From Desulfovibrio oxyclinae DSM 11498 (lineage in GTDB: Bacteria > Desulfobacterota > Desulfovibrionia > Desulfovibrionales > Desulfovibrionaceae): 61,272 nucleotides of DNA. The DNA lies in the NCBI RefSeq assembly GCF_000375485.1, contig NZ_AQXE01000014.1, forward strand, positions 19,197-80,468, given 5' to 3'. Of the stretch, positions 1 through 8,277 are shown one piece after another (position 1 is the stretch's first letter; each line of letters starts with the position of its first letter). A program made the position numbers and the translations under genes. The notes below the pieces were generated by a model. The model was not told the origin of the DNA and did not search any database. It saw only the letters and a list, made by a program, of their open reading frames with translations.

Positions 1-580
1 CTTCTTGGACTGCGCTAAAGATGGCACCTACTATTTTTAATATAACCACAAAATCCTGCCTGATGCAAAGCCCAGAAGTCGATGAGTCGATATTAATCTC
101 CCGGGACGTACGATTGGTTTCAGGGCTTCACCTCTCATTACGCAGTTGTTTCCGAACAAGTCACAGGCGGGAACACTTGCCCCGAAAGAAGACTCCCGAA
201 CGAAGAGCCATACGGGTAAACGTGGATGAGTTTAGGCTTTGGTCGGGTTCGGTTGAGAGGGGGGAGTTCATGTAGTGGGCCTTTCGCATTTCGCAGAAAA
301 GGCTTTTTCCTGAGGTTTTTATAGAAACAGTGCCATTTCACATTCGTGTGAAAATGTCCTTTGCGTTGATTGCGTGCCGAAGTTTTTGCTTGAAAAAAAG
401 AAGTGATTTTTGCCAATAATGTTGTTTCTTGCTGCGTAATGAGTGCTTTTTAGTGGCTTTTTGGTCGAAAAAAGGGCTGAAAATGTCAAAAGTATGCATT
501 TAGGGGTGACACCGCATTGCGTTATTGGTATTGCCCTTCGCACTGTTATTCATGATCCATATGGAAGGAGAATCCAAATA
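1..580. other. Intergenic region, no supported gene
   Basis: No convincing coding region is visible here. The open frames are short, overlap on opposite strands and have no ribosome binding site or recognisable protein motif. The stretch from about 290 to 560 is clearly more AT-rich than the genes that follow, as expected for an upstream regulatory region of the glutamate synthase-family gene starting at 581. I could not fix a promoter or a riboswitch in it. Confidence 0.5.
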
Positions 581-2206
581 ATGAATTGGTCAAAAAGCAA
601 TGATGTTCTGGGAAGCGTAAACCGCGGGAATGCCGTTGAATCCGGTCTGTGCACTCTTTGCCGGGCCGATTGTCAGGGCAAATGTGAGACATGGATGTCC
701 TCGATGCGTGGACGTGAAATTCTGTACCCCCGCGACTTCGGGTTGGTCACTGCGGGCAGTGGCAACACCACGCATGTCGGCGTTTCCTACAACTCCCTTC
801 GCATTCAGGGGCTGAATTACGGCGCTACCGGCCCCGTTAACAGCGATGAGGACCTCCTCTTTACCGACGTGAATCTGGAAACGTCCTTCGGTGCATCTGA
901 AAAGACCAAATGTCGCGTGCCGTTTATGACCGGTGCTCTCGGCTCGACATTCATCGCCGCCAAATACTGGGACTCCTTTGCCGCAGGTTGCGCTCTGGTT
1001 GGCGCGCCCATCGTGGTCGGCGAAAACGTGGTCGGTGTGGACCGCGAGGCCGAAATGAGCAACGGTCGCATCACCAAGGCTCCCGAACTGGAGCGTCGCA
1101 TCGACACCTACATGCGCTACTACGACGGCTACGGCGCCATCATCGTCCAGATGAACGTCGAGGACACTCGCAATGGCGTGGCCGAATACCTTGCCGAAAA
1201 ATACGGCGACAAGGTCATCGTGGAGCTCAAGTGGGGGCAGGGCGCCAAGAACATCGGTGGCGAGATCGAAGTCTCCAGCCTCGACTACGCGCTCTTCCTC
1301 AAGAAGCGCGGCTACCTTGTGGACCCGGACCCGGAAAAGCCCGAGGTTCAGGAGGGTTTCCATCAGGGCGCCATCAAGCATTTTGCCCGTCACAGCCGTC
1401 TGGGATACACCAACCTTTCCTCTTACGAGCAGGTGCGTGACGAGTTCTACGAAACCGTCAACTACCTGCGCGAGCTCGGCTTCAAGCGCATCTCCCTGAA
1501 GACCGGCTCCTACGGCATGGAAGCGAACTTGATGGCCATGGCCAGCGCTTCCGAAACCGAGCTGGACCTGCTCACCATGGACGGCTCCGGCGGCGGTACC
1601 GGCATGAGCCCTTGGAACATGATGGAAAGCTGGGGCGTGCCGTCCATCCTGCTGCATTCCAAGGCGCACGAGTATGCATCGCACCTCGCCGCCAAGGGTC
1701 AGCGCGTGCCGGACATGTCCTTTGCCGGCGGCTTCGGCAAGTGCAGCAACATCTTCAAGGCGCTGTCGCTTGGCGCGCCGTTTACCAAGATGATTTGCAT
1801 GGGCCGCGCCATGATGATCCCCGGGTTCCTCGGTGCCAACATCGAAGGCGTGCTGCATCCCGAGCGCCGCGAAGCCGTCAACGGCAACTGGGACAAGCTC
1901 CCGGCTTCCGTTGCCCGTTACGGCAGCACCGCCGAAGAAATCTTCACCAGTTATCAGGACGTGCAGAAGAAGGTCGGCAAGGACGAGATGAAGAACGTGC
2001 CGCTCGGCGCCGTGGCCATCTGGGGTCTCGTGGACAAGCTCTCTGCCGGACTGCAGCAGTTGCTGTGCGGTGCGCGCAAGTTCTCCCTTGAGGAAATCTC
2101 GCGTTACGACATCGCTTCCGGCAACCGCGAAACCGAACGTGAAACCGGCGTCCCGTTCATTACAGACGTCATGGACGAGACCGCCAAGCGGATTCTCGAC
2201 ATGTAA
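581..2206 (+). CDS. FMN-binding glutamate synthase-domain protein
   Basis: This 541-residue protein resembles the FMN-binding synthase domain of glutamate synthase, as a stand-alone protein. The N-terminus has a compact Cys cluster (C24, C27, C31, C35; C-x2-C-x3-C-x3-C) that could hold an Fe-S centre. The glycine-rich TMDGSGGGTG and the KWGQGAKNIGGE segment match the FMN/2-oxoglutarate core of that family, whose role is to make glutamate with reducing power from a partner. No amidotransferase (GltB N-terminal) or GltD-type domain is present, so ammonia or a separate glutaminase subunit would be needed. The ATG at 581 is chosen over an upstream in-frame start at 443 because AAGGAG lies at 565-570. 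The family assignment is firm; the substrate is inferred. Confidence 0.88.
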   Translation: MNWSKSNDVLGSVNRGNAVESGLCTLCRADCQGKCETWMSSMRGREILYPRDFGLVTAGSGNTTHVGVSYNSLRIQGLNYGATGPVNSDEDLLFTDVNLETSFGASEKTKCRVPFMTGALGSTFIAAKYWDSFAAGCALVGAPIVVGENVVGVDREAEMSNGRITKAPELERRIDTYMRYYDGYGAIIVQMNVEDTRNGVAEYLAEKYGDKVIVELKWGQGAKNIGGEIEVSSLDYALFLKKRGYLVDPDPEKPEVQEGFHQGAIKHFARHSRLGYTNLSSYEQVRDEFYETVNYLRELGFKRISLKTGSYGMEANLMAMASASETELDLLTMDGSGGGTGMSPWNMMESWGVPSILLHSKAHEYASHLAAKGQRVPDMSFAGGFGKCSNIFKALSLGAPFTKMICMGRAMMIPGFLGANIEGVLHPERREAVNGNWDKLPASVARYGSTAEEIFTSYQDVQKKVGKDEMKNVPLGAVAIWGLVDKLSAGLQQLLCGARKFSLEEISRYDIASGNRETERETGVPFITDVMDETAKRILDM

Positions 2207-2265
2207 TATTGCAGTATGCGTGCGTCGCTGTGAAGTGGCGAGACGCGCTGCACCCCATTGTGATA

Positions 2266-2297
2266 AAAGGGCCGACGGATTGATCCGTCGGCCCTTT
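2266..2297. terminator. Bidirectional intrinsic terminator
   Basis: A 15-bp perfect stem (AAAGGGCCGACGGAT paired with its complement) with a 2-nt loop lies between two convergent genes. The plus-strand side ends in CCCTTTCCTTT and the minus-strand side in CCCTTTTATC, so it can serve both the glutamate synthase-family gene and the amphi-Trp gene. Confidence 0.85.
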
Positions 2298-2333
2298 CCT
2301 TTGATTGGTCGGGGGTAAAGTGATTGGACGCAA

Positions 2334-2609
2334 TCAGTCTATAGTGACACCTTGCGCGGCCGAGGCGTCTTCACCTTCCGCCCATTCGATTTCGAGTTCC
2401 AGTGAGCGTTTGAGCGTCCTGCCTTCCTCTTCCTCGGCCTTGATTTCAAGGGTGACCTGTGACGGAATATCCAGCGTCACCTGTGTGTCCTGAGCCGTCA
2501 GCGTGATGGAACCGGTCTCTATCTTGTCCGCGACGGTTCTCAGCACGGCTGCGGCCTCTGCCGAAGATTTGCGCTCTTCACTTTTGAAAAGAATGGTCTC
2601 GCGTCCCAT
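2334..2609 (-). CDS. amphi-Trp domain-containing protein
   Basis: A 91-residue acidic protein starting MGRETILFKSEERKS and ending in a Glu-rich segment containing EIEWAEGED. This order, a basic start, an Ala-rich helix (SAEAAAVLRTVADK), short beta strands and the EIEW motif, fits the small amphi-Trp domain family. Its biochemical role is unknown. The start at 2609 is preferred to an in-frame start at 2639 because AAGGAGG sits six bases upstream. It is monocistronic and convergent with the preceding gene. Confidence in the family is good; no function can be claimed. Confidence 0.8.
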   Translation of the reverse strand: MGRETILFKSEERKSSAEAAAVLRTVADKIETGSITLTAQDTQVTLDIPSQVTLEIKAEEEEGRTLKRSLELEIEWAEGEDASAAQGVTID

Positions 2610-2706
2610 GGAAGCCTCCTTGAAAGGGTATTGCCGCAATCATATTCCAAGGCGCCGGGCGTGGCAAACGGTTCCGAGCGAAATAGGCGCTCCCAACGGG
2701 ATGAGC

Positions 2707-5700
2707 CTAGTTCATTGTCCCGTGCCTGTTCTTTACCGAGGAAAGCACTTTCCTGAGCTCGGCAAGATCAACAGGCTTTGAGAGATAGTCATCCATGCCG
2801 CAGGCGATGAATCGCTCCCGGTCACCGGACATGGAGTAGGCGGTCATGGCAATGAGATGGATATCCTTGACGGCTTCACCGGCCATCCCGTCACGGATCG
2901 CCTTCGTGGTTTCCTCTCCGTTGAGAACCGGCATCTGGATGTCGAGCATGGCAAGGTCAAAGGCATCTTTCCGCAAAGCGTCCAATGCTTCCTGTCCATT
3001 CTCCACGGCAATGACTTCGTGGCCTATCTTTTCGAGCATCCGTTGCATGCTGAGCTGGCTTATGCGGTCATCCTCTGCGAGCAACACGCGAAGGTTCTCG
3101 GTGTCCCAGGATTCGGTAATACGGGGGCTTGCGTTTGCGTTCTCCTCCACTGGCTTGCAGGGGATTGCTACGTGAAATTCGGTCCCTTCGCCTTCCCGGC
3201 TGGACACTTCTATGCTGCCTCCCATGAGGTTGAGCAGATCTCGTGAGATGGCCAATCCGAGTCCGGCTCCCTGAAAATGGCGCTTATATTCACCTTCTGC
3301 CTGCGTGAAGGCTTCAAAGAGCTTGCTTTGCATGCCTTCGGCAATGCCGATGCCGGTGTCGGCCACCACGAACAGCAGTCGGGGAGTGTTGGTGTGGGTG
3401 TCCGGAATGAAGTGGGTCCTGAGTTCAACGTACCCCTTATCCGTGAACTTGATGGCATTGCCGATGAGGTTGCTCAGAATCTGCTGGATTCGCAGCGAAT
3501 CGCCGGAGAGGAAGGTCGGGGTGGCCGGGTCGATGTGCGCCCGAAGTTCAAGGCCTTTCTGCCGGGCGACCGGACGAAAGAGCTGCACCATGGCGTCCAT
3601 GGCCTCCTGAAAATCGAAAGGCGCGTCGGTGAGCTTCATCCGACCGGCCTCGACGCGCGAGAGATCCAGAATATCGCTCAGAAGCTGGGTGAGGCGTTTG
3701 CTGGACTGAAGGGCGGTCTGTGCGTACTCGCTCTGCTCCTCGTCCAGCTCGGTGGTCTGCATGAGTTGCAACATGCCGGTGACCCCGTTGAGGGGCGTGC
3801 GGATTTCGTGACTCATGTTGGCGAGGAAAATGGATTTCGACCTGTTGGCGGCCAGCGCCTGATCCTTGGCCACGAGCAGGGATTCCTCGGCGCGCTTGCG
3901 GGCGCTGATGTCGGTACAGGTGCCGACCATCCGTGCAGGTTCGCCATCCACGTGGCTGACGACCTGACCTCGGCTCTGGACCCAGAGCCAGTCGTCGTCG
4001 GCAGTCATGTAGCGAAATTCTATGTTGAAGGCCTTCATGTCGCGAATCTGCTGCCCCATAGAGGTTACGGTCGTCTCTCTGTCGTCAGGGTGCAATAGCT
4101 CATCCCATGATCCCATGTGAATCGAGAAGGCGTTTTCCTCGAAGCCGAGCATTTCGAACGATCGACGGTCCCAGCCTATTTCACCGGTAAGCATGTTCCA
4201 GTCCCACATGCCGTCGCGGACCGCCACGATCGTCAGGCGGTAGCGTTCCTCGCTTTCACGAAGCTCTTCTTCGACCTTCTTTCGTCGTGCCACTTCCTCG
4301 CGCAGACGTCCCGTGGCTTCGGCCAGGTCGCGTGCCTGTCGTTCGGCGTCCTGTCGCTTGAGGGATTCCTCGGACCGGATTTCCTTGGAGCGCAGAAGGT
4401 CGATCTGCCTTTCGATGAGCGACGAACGGACCAGATCGAGGTCTCTGGGAGCGCCTGCGCTGCCTGCGGGGACGGCGTGGGTCAGCAACTGGCGGAAGCG
4501 GTCTTCCATGGCCTGTGTCTTCGCATCCGCCCCCCATTCGTCATAACCGTTGTAGGCCTGCTGCCAGTATGTCTGCGCCACCTGTCCGATTCCGCGCCCT
4601 TCCCAGAACAGCGCAGCGCGTTCATTGGCCAATGCCTGCCACTGGATGAATCCTCCCTGCTGTGCGGCGGCGATGGCGCTTTCATAATGAACCATGGCCG
4701 GCCCCGGCTCTCCGCGCAGCCGGGCCATTTCCGCATTTGCGAGGAGGCGCTTGAATTCGTAGTTGGCCGGGCAGTGGGTTGCCCAGTGCTCCAACAGATC
4801 GAGGGTTTGCTCCATTTCACCGTCCTGATCGGAACCGGTGCCGTTGTCGTGCAGGGCGGCAAGAATCATGAATCTTATGAACAGGTGCTCGGGCCACGGG
4901 AGCAGGCCCTGCGTGCCGACGGTATAGATGATCTCGTGCGCCTCGTCTGACACGGCTTTTGCGTGTCCGTAGTCGCCCATGACCAGCAGATGGAAGGAAC
5001 GCATCACTTTGTAAATGCACAGGACCTGAATGTTGTGATGTCTTTCTACTCGCTTGAGATACGCTTTTTCCCAATTATGGGCCGAACCATGGTCGCCGCC
5101 GCTGCCGGAAAGCTGCTCGACGATAAAAATACCGCCTTCAAGCAGGTCAATGGCCCATTGATTGAATCGAGTGCGGCTGAACGCGAGTGAACTGTTCGCT
5201 TCCTTTTTCAGCGCTGTCAGCGGCATTCCCTGAAAGAGTCGGCAATACATGTTGTGGCCGAACGCGTATGCCGCATACTGAAGATTGCCGGATCGCGAGC
5301 CAATCTCATAGGCGTCCGCATAATCCTGCGAGCTGTGGTTCATGTGGTTGAACCAGTGGCGGGCGGAGCTGCCGATCATGAGGTAGAACACGCTTCTGTC
5401 GGAAGGAGTATCGAATGTGGTGGTGAGGAGTTTTGCGGCGAGATCCGTGAATTCCCTGGCAAGGTTCAGATCGTTGTTCACCCAGACCAGCAGACCGGCC
5501 AGTGCGGTATGGCTGTATCCGGCCTCGGGCATGTTGCCGTGTTCAAGAATCAGGTTGACGACCTTGGGGACAAGCACGGACCAAAGCCGCTGGTGGGCCC
5601 TGTAGCAGGGCGGTCCCATGGTGATGAGCAGTTGCGTGGCCATGCGGGTGTCTTCACGGCTCATGACCGGCATGTCGTAGAACGAGCTGACCTCGTGCGC

Positions 5701-7524
5701 ATCGAGATTTCTCCGGATCTGGCGCAGTTCATGGTCGCGGGCGGCTTCGTAGTCCTCTTCCGGCAGTTCGACCCCAAGGGCATTGAGCCCGCTGATGCCT
5801 GCGGCGATGGCTGCGGGATATCGGGCCAGCAAGGTGTACTGGACAATGAGAACCCGCTGGGCTTCGGCTAGCTCCAGCGGTGTTCGCGCGTGTTTCATGG
5901 CGGCTTGGATATGTTGCCGGAATTCGGATTGATCTCCTTCGAGGAATTCGCTTTCCGCCCAGCCCAGATGCAGAGCCATGGTGGACTCATGATGCTCTTT
6001 CCATGCCTTGTCTGATGTGGCGGCGTCTGCCAGAAGGCTTCCCGCGGCACGGTGAAACTGGAGCGCGGCCTGATACGCGGTGGCGGCCCGGGCCTTGCCT
6101 GCGGCACGGATATTCAGGTCCAGCAGGCGGATGCGCTCATCGATGTCATCCATGAGCGTTTGGCCTGCGTTGAGATGCTCGGTTATTTCGAAAAGGTGCT
6201 CGTTTGCCTGACGCTCATCCAGCTTGGAGAGCAGCGCCCTGCCGATGGAAAGGCGCTCAAGGGGAAGTTCTTCATCGGGGACAAGACCATAAGCCGCCTG
6301 TTGGACCCTGTCGTGAACGAATTGAAATGTGGCGATGGTTTCGTCCGACTGAGCGTGGCTGTGCGAAAGCGGTTGTCTGATGAAGAAAGGGGTCATCTTC
6401 GTGGATGTCAGCAGGTCGATGCATTGGGCGCTTGAGTATCCGCTGACCACGGCGAGGATGTCGGTTCGGAACCGGCTGCCCAGACAGGCCGCCTTGAATA
6501 TGAGGTCCTGTTCGTTCTCCTCGTACTGCTTGAATTCTCGGCTGAAAAGTTCCACCACGTCGCCGGGAAGTTCCGCACAATGTTTGCGCTCGTCCATCCA
6601 GGTCCAGATATGCTGCTCGGAGTTGTACTGCAGAATACCTGTCTGGTGGATGAATCCGAGGAAGGCGTGCATGAAGAACGGATTGCCACGGGTACGTTCG
6701 TGGATGATTTCGACCAGCCCGGAAGGCGCCTCTACGGCAGGACGTAAACTGTCCCGGATGAACCGGTCAACGTCGCTGAATTCCAGTGGAGCCACGTATT
6801 CCGTGGTGATGGGCGTTTCGCGGATGCGCAGGTCGCGCAATGCGGCGTGGAACGGATGGTCCTCACCCACCTCGTTGTCCCGGTAGGCGGCAATGACCAG
6901 CAGGTAACGCAGGTCCTCGCCAATGCGCAGTTGTTTCAGCAGTTCCAGCGATGCAGGGTCTGCCCACTGCCAGTCATCGATGAACAGGACCAAGGGGTTG
7001 TCCGGCTTGCTGAACACCTTCAGGGCGTTGCGAAGCACCTGAGTGAAGCGATGTCTGGCCTCCTGGGGGCTGATGCCCGGAACATCGGGTTGCGGACCGA
7101 TGATGAGTTCGAACTTCGGAGAGAGGTCTATGAGCAGCTGGCCGAGGTTTCCCACTGCCTCAAGGAGCTGGCGGCTCCATATTGCAAGTTGTTCCTGCGG
7201 CTCCCGAAGCAGGTGTTCCAGAAGATCGTCAACAGCCTGCCGGATGGCGAAGTACGGGACGTTCTTGCGGAACTGGTTGAATTTTCCCCTGCAAAAGAAG
7301 CCATTGCGTTCGGCAATGGGGGATTCGAGCTGCATCACCAGTGCCGTCTTGCCCACTCCGGAATAACCGGGAACGAGCATCAACCTCCCATCTCCCAGAC
7401 AGACATCTTCGAAGGCCGCGAGCATCCTCTCGATTGCACCTTCGCGCCCGTACAGCTTGGAAGTGATGTTCAGTGCGAAGGATGGAGAATAATCCCGGCA
7501 CGTTTGCAGGTTGGTGTTGTGCAT
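2707..7524 (-). CDS. AAA-ATPase/PAS hybrid sensor histidine kinase with receiver
   Basis: A 1605-residue multidomain signalling protein. Residues about 25-300 form an AAA/STAND-type ATPase with a P-loop at 53-60 (GYSGVGKT) and a Walker B-like LVLFIDDWQWAD. A long helical, probably TPR-like region follows (about 450-1000), then a coiled coil and a PAS/PAC domain (about 1075-1190). The histidine kinase core has the H-box FLANMSHEIRTPLNG and ATP-lid motifs DTGIGIAEG and GAGLGLAIS. A C-terminal receiver holds the phospho-acceptor in LAMLDIQMPVLNG and a conserved Lys in YLSKPVD. The better-known relatives carry a protein kinase domain ahead of the ATPase; that domain is absent here. No membrane segment is visible, so it is likely cytoplasmic. 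No good Shine-Dalgarno precedes the ATG at 7524. Confidence 0.9.
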   Translation of the reverse strand: MHNTNLQTCRDYSPSFALNITSKLYGREGAIERMLAAFEDVCLGDGRLMLVPGYSGVGKTALVMQLESPIAERNGFFCRGKFNQFRKNVPYFAIRQAVDDLLEHLLREPQEQLAIWSRQLLEAVGNLGQLLIDLSPKFELIIGPQPDVPGISPQEARHRFTQVLRNALKVFSKPDNPLVLFIDDWQWADPASLELLKQLRIGEDLRYLLVIAAYRDNEVGEDHPFHAALRDLRIRETPITTEYVAPLEFSDVDRFIRDSLRPAVEAPSGLVEIIHERTRGNPFFMHAFLGFIHQTGILQYNSEQHIWTWMDERKHCAELPGDVVELFSREFKQYEENEQDLIFKAACLGSRFRTDILAVVSGYSSAQCIDLLTSTKMTPFFIRQPLSHSHAQSDETIATFQFVHDRVQQAAYGLVPDEELPLERLSIGRALLSKLDERQANEHLFEITEHLNAGQTLMDDIDERIRLLDLNIRAAGKARAATAYQAALQFHRAAGSLLADAATSDKAWKEHHESTMALHLGWAESEFLEGDQSEFRQHIQAAMKHARTPLELAEAQRVLIVQYTLLARYPAAIAAGISGLNALGVELPEEDYEAARDHELRQIRRNLDAHEVSSFYDMPVMSREDTRMATQLLITMGPPCYRAHQRLWSVLVPKVVNLILEHGNMPEAGYSHTALAGLLVWVNNDLNLAREFTDLAAKLLTTTFDTPSDRSVFYLMIGSSARHWFNHMNHSSQDYADAYEIGSRSGNLQYAAYAFGHNMYCRLFQGMPLTALKKEANSSLAFSRTRFNQWAIDLLEGGIFIVEQLSGSGGDHGSAHNWEKAYLKRVERHHNIQVLCIYKVMRSFHLLVMGDYGHAKAVSDEAHEIIYTVGTQGLLPWPEHLFIRFMILAALHDNGTGSDQDGEMEQTLDLLEHWATHCPANYEFKRLLANAEMARLRGEPGPAMVHYESAIAAAQQGGFIQWQALANERAALFWEGRGIGQVAQTYWQQAYNGYDEWGADAKTQAMEDRFRQLLTHAVPAGSAGAPRDLDLVRSSLIERQIDLLRSKEIRSEESLKRQDAERQARDLAEATGRLREEVARRKKVEEELRESEERYRLTIVAVRDGMWDWNMLTGEIGWDRRSFEMLGFEENAFSIHMGSWDELLHPDDRETTVTSMGQQIRDMKAFNIEFRYMTADDDWLWVQSRGQVVSHVDGEPARMVGTCTDISARKRAEESLLVAKDQALAANRSKSIFLANMSHEIRTPLNGVTGMLQLMQTTELDEEQSEYAQTALQSSKRLTQLLSDILDLSRVEAGRMKLTDAPFDFQEAMDAMVQLFRPVARQKGLELRAHIDPATPTFLSGDSLRIQQILSNLIGNAIKFTDKGYVELRTHFIPDTHTNTPRLLFVVADTGIGIAEGMQSKLFEAFTQAEGEYKRHFQGAGLGLAISRDLLNLMGGSIEVSSREGEGTEFHVAIPCKPVEENANASPRITESWDTENLRVLLAEDDRISQLSMQRMLEKIGHEVIAVENGQEALDALRKDAFDLAMLDIQMPVLNGEETTKAIRDGMAGEAVKDIHLIAMTAYSMSGDRERFIACGMDDYLSKPVDLAELRKVLSSVKNRHGTMN

Positions 7525-7637
7525 GGAGGTTATGTATCATCCCAATGAAAAAACGGTCTTTTATAATGGGTGTCTTTTGGCCCGATAATAAAGGATTGAC
7601 GGGAGACTTCCCAAGGCGACGAAGCGGAGTGGTGTCG

Positions 7638-7673
7638 TAAAAAAGGCGGGACGCGGACAAGCCGCGCCCCGCC
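7638..7673 (-). terminator. Intrinsic terminator of the cus operon
   Basis: On the minus strand a GC-rich hairpin (arms GGCGGGGCGCGGC and its near-complement, 4-nt loop) is followed directly by TTTTTT. It lies just after the stop codon of the Met/His-rich gene at 7696 and so ends the metal-efflux operon. Confidence 0.88.
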
Positions 7674-7695
7674 GGGTTCCGAACGCCGGACGAGC

Positions 7696-8253
7696 CTACA
7701 TCTGGCCCTTCATGGAATCCACGGTGGACTCCATGCCTTCAAGGCCTTCCATCATCATGGGGACGGCCTGATCCGGGTTTTTCTTCATGAGGCCCATACC
7801 CTTCATGGTGGTCATCATGTCTTTGTCAAGGCGCTTCATGGACTTCTGCATGCCGGTGTTGCCGGTGGAGTGGGCGTGATCCTTCACGGACTTCATGCCC
7901 ATGTGCATGTCCATCATGTGCTTGTTCATGGCCTTCATGGCGGCGTCGCGTCCCGCCGCAGATTTCATGGCCTCGACGTCCTTCTTCATGAGTTCGAGGT
8001 TGGTCTCCATCTGCATCATGCCTTTTTGGGCGTTGGCTGCGCCCTGCATGTTCATGTTGCCATGATCCATGCCGGAGTCGCTGCTCATGTTGCTGTGGTC
8101 CATGCCGGAGCTGGTACCCATGTTGCTGTGGTCCATGCTGCCGTGGTTCATGCCGCCGTTGTCGTTGCCGTGGCCCATGCCTTTTGCCGAAGCGAATCCG
8201 GCCATGGAAAGGGTCAGGGTCAGTGCCAGAGCGAAAAGAGTCAGTTTCTTCAT
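7696..8253 (-). CDS. Met/His-rich periplasmic metal-binding protein
   Basis: A 185-residue exported protein. Residues 1-23 are a signal peptide ending in ASA. The next 50 residues contain repeated MDHSNM, MNHG and MDHGNM units, giving a very high Met, His and Asp content that suits Cu(I)/Ag(I) binding. The C-terminal half is helical and also Met-rich (MKKDVEAM, MNKHMMDMHMG). It is the last gene of the efflux operon, 24 bases after cusA, with AAGGAG before the ATG. By position and composition it could be a periplasmic copper/silver chaperone or sponge, in the manner of CusF, PcoE or SilE, but it does not obviously belong to any of those folds. The role is inference. Confidence 0.8.
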   Translation of the reverse strand: MKKLTLFALALTLTLSMAGFASAKGMGHGNDNGGMNHGSMDHSNMGTSSGMDHSNMSSDSGMDHGNMNMQGAANAQKGMMQMETNLELMKKDVEAMKSAAGRDAAMKAMNKHMMDMHMGMKSVKDHAHSTGNTGMQKSMKRLDKDMMTTMKGMGLMKKNPDQAVPMMMEGLEGMESTVDSMKGQM

Positions 8254-8277
8254 GTCGATCTCCTTGGAGTTTTACCT

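Noticed and set aside
590..1858. 422-codon open frame on the minus strand
   Set aside because: Antisense to the glutamate synthase-family gene, without recognisable motifs.
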